Source: Rhodanobacteraceae bacterium (GTDB taxonomy: Bacteria > Pseudomonadota > Gammaproteobacteria > Xanthomonadales > Ahniellaceae). From it: a stretch of DNA of 64,000 nucleotides. The stretch is from positions 186,001 to 250,000 of the forward strand of contig JADJFT010000008.1 of assembly GCA_016708465.1 (NCBI GenBank), given 5' to 3'. The translations under genes and the position numbers were made by a program. Positions 63,724 through 64,000 of the stretch are shown here, piece by piece. The notes beneath the pieces were generated by a model. The model saw only the letters and a program-made list of their open reading frames with translations, had not been told where the DNA came from and ran no database searches. Each line of letters begins with the position of its first letter. Positions within the stretch are counted from its first letter, which is position 1.

Positions 63724-64000
63724 ATGACCCAGAAGAAACAAGACCCGCACGCCGCCACAGAGGATCACGCCCACGGCCATGACCACGGGGCCGTGGGCGC
63801 GCTCGGAGGCGCGCCGAACTGATTTTCTCGCTGCTCTGTGGCGGGTTGCTATTTGCCGGCTGGTTGCTCGAACGATCCCTCGCAGACGCGGGGCGCTGGC
63901 CCTCGTTGTTGTACGTCGGGGCGTATCTTGCGGGCGGCTATTACACCGCGCGCGAAGCGATCGAGAACTTGCGCGCCCGTCAGCTGAAGATCGACAGCCT
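63724..64000 (+). CDS. zntA: Heavy-metal P-type ATPase (ZntA/CadA-like), partial and frameshifted
   Basis: The first frame gives MTQKKQDPHAATEDHAHGHD, a His-rich metal-binding N-terminus, and ends after AVGALGGAPN. The second frame continues AELIFSLLCGGLLFAGWLLER and LYVGAYLAGGYYTAREAIENL to the window edge, the start of the membrane domain of Zn/Cd/Pb-exporting P1B ATPases. A single missing base at about 63808-63812, in the GGCGCGCC stretch, joins them. The ATPase core lies outside the window. Belongs to the MerR-controlled operon by orientation. Confidence 0.85.

Noticed and set aside
1..64000. CRISPR arrays, insertion sequences, rRNA genes or transposases
   Set aside because: No repeat-spacer series, no transposase motifs and no rRNA signatures were seen on either strand.

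Overview
The window looks like the chromosome of a high-GC gammaproteobacterium, most likely from the Xanthomonadales/Lysobacterales. The lineage call is an inference from protein character and from gene blocks such as leuS-lptE-holA-nadD-rsfS-rlmH-maf-rng-yhdP and secF-secD-yajC next to suhB/trmJ. It was not tested by any search.

Layout. Positions 1-6.6 kb are a leftward run: a partial gene, dusA, a 33-residue lysine-rich protein, an anti-sigma-like membrane protein, an ECF-type sigma factor, an N-formylglutamate amidohydrolase, yehS, a D-amino acid dehydrogenase and mgtE. From 6.7 to 19 kb come a beta-CASP RNase, an M13 peptidase, an AEC transporter with an amber codon, a Pit phosphate transporter with its DUF47 partner (a PHO-box-like site precedes DUF47), a TSUP permease, a CNNM/CorC-type protein, an ExoD-like protein, and a GGDEF-EAL protein overlapping a PhnD-like periplasmic binding protein. 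From 19 to 49.4 kb is mostly housekeeping: tRNA modification, protein export, thioredoxin/YbbN, leucyl-tRNA synthetase, LPS assembly, the DNA polymerase delta subunit, NAD synthesis, ribosome silencing and maturation, RNase G, YhdP, acyl-CoA dehydrogenase, a fused 2-oxoacid dehydrogenase E1, M1 peptidase and a DctA-type symporter.

At 49.49 kb the character changes. A 3' half of a tRNA-Val(CAC) gene, with CCA, sits next to an intrinsic terminator and has no 5' half. Such remnants mark integration sites. To its right are a more A/T-rich orphan gene (49,840-50,694) and a Gabija-type defence pair, GajA (OLD-like ATPase/TOPRIM nuclease) and GajB (UvrD-like helicase). From 54.8 kb to the end there is a heavy-metal resistance operon: MerR regulator, CDF transporter, DUF3703 protein, CzcI-like small protein, CzcCBA efflux pump, DUF3240 protein, an EptA-like protein cut to its membrane domain, and the start of a P-type metal ATPase. 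The 42-bp gap between merR and the CDF gene holds a textbook MerR promoter with a 19-bp spacer and an overlapping dyad.

Quality warning. At least nine single frame changes plus one in-frame amber codon interrupt otherwise well-conserved genes, including the normally essential secF. This is more likely indel error in the assembly than mass pseudogenisation, so disrupted genes are given here as one locus each.

The best candidates for something undescribed are the orphan gene beside the Gabija pair at the tRNA remnant, and the coupled PhnD-like sensor/GGDEF-EAL pair.
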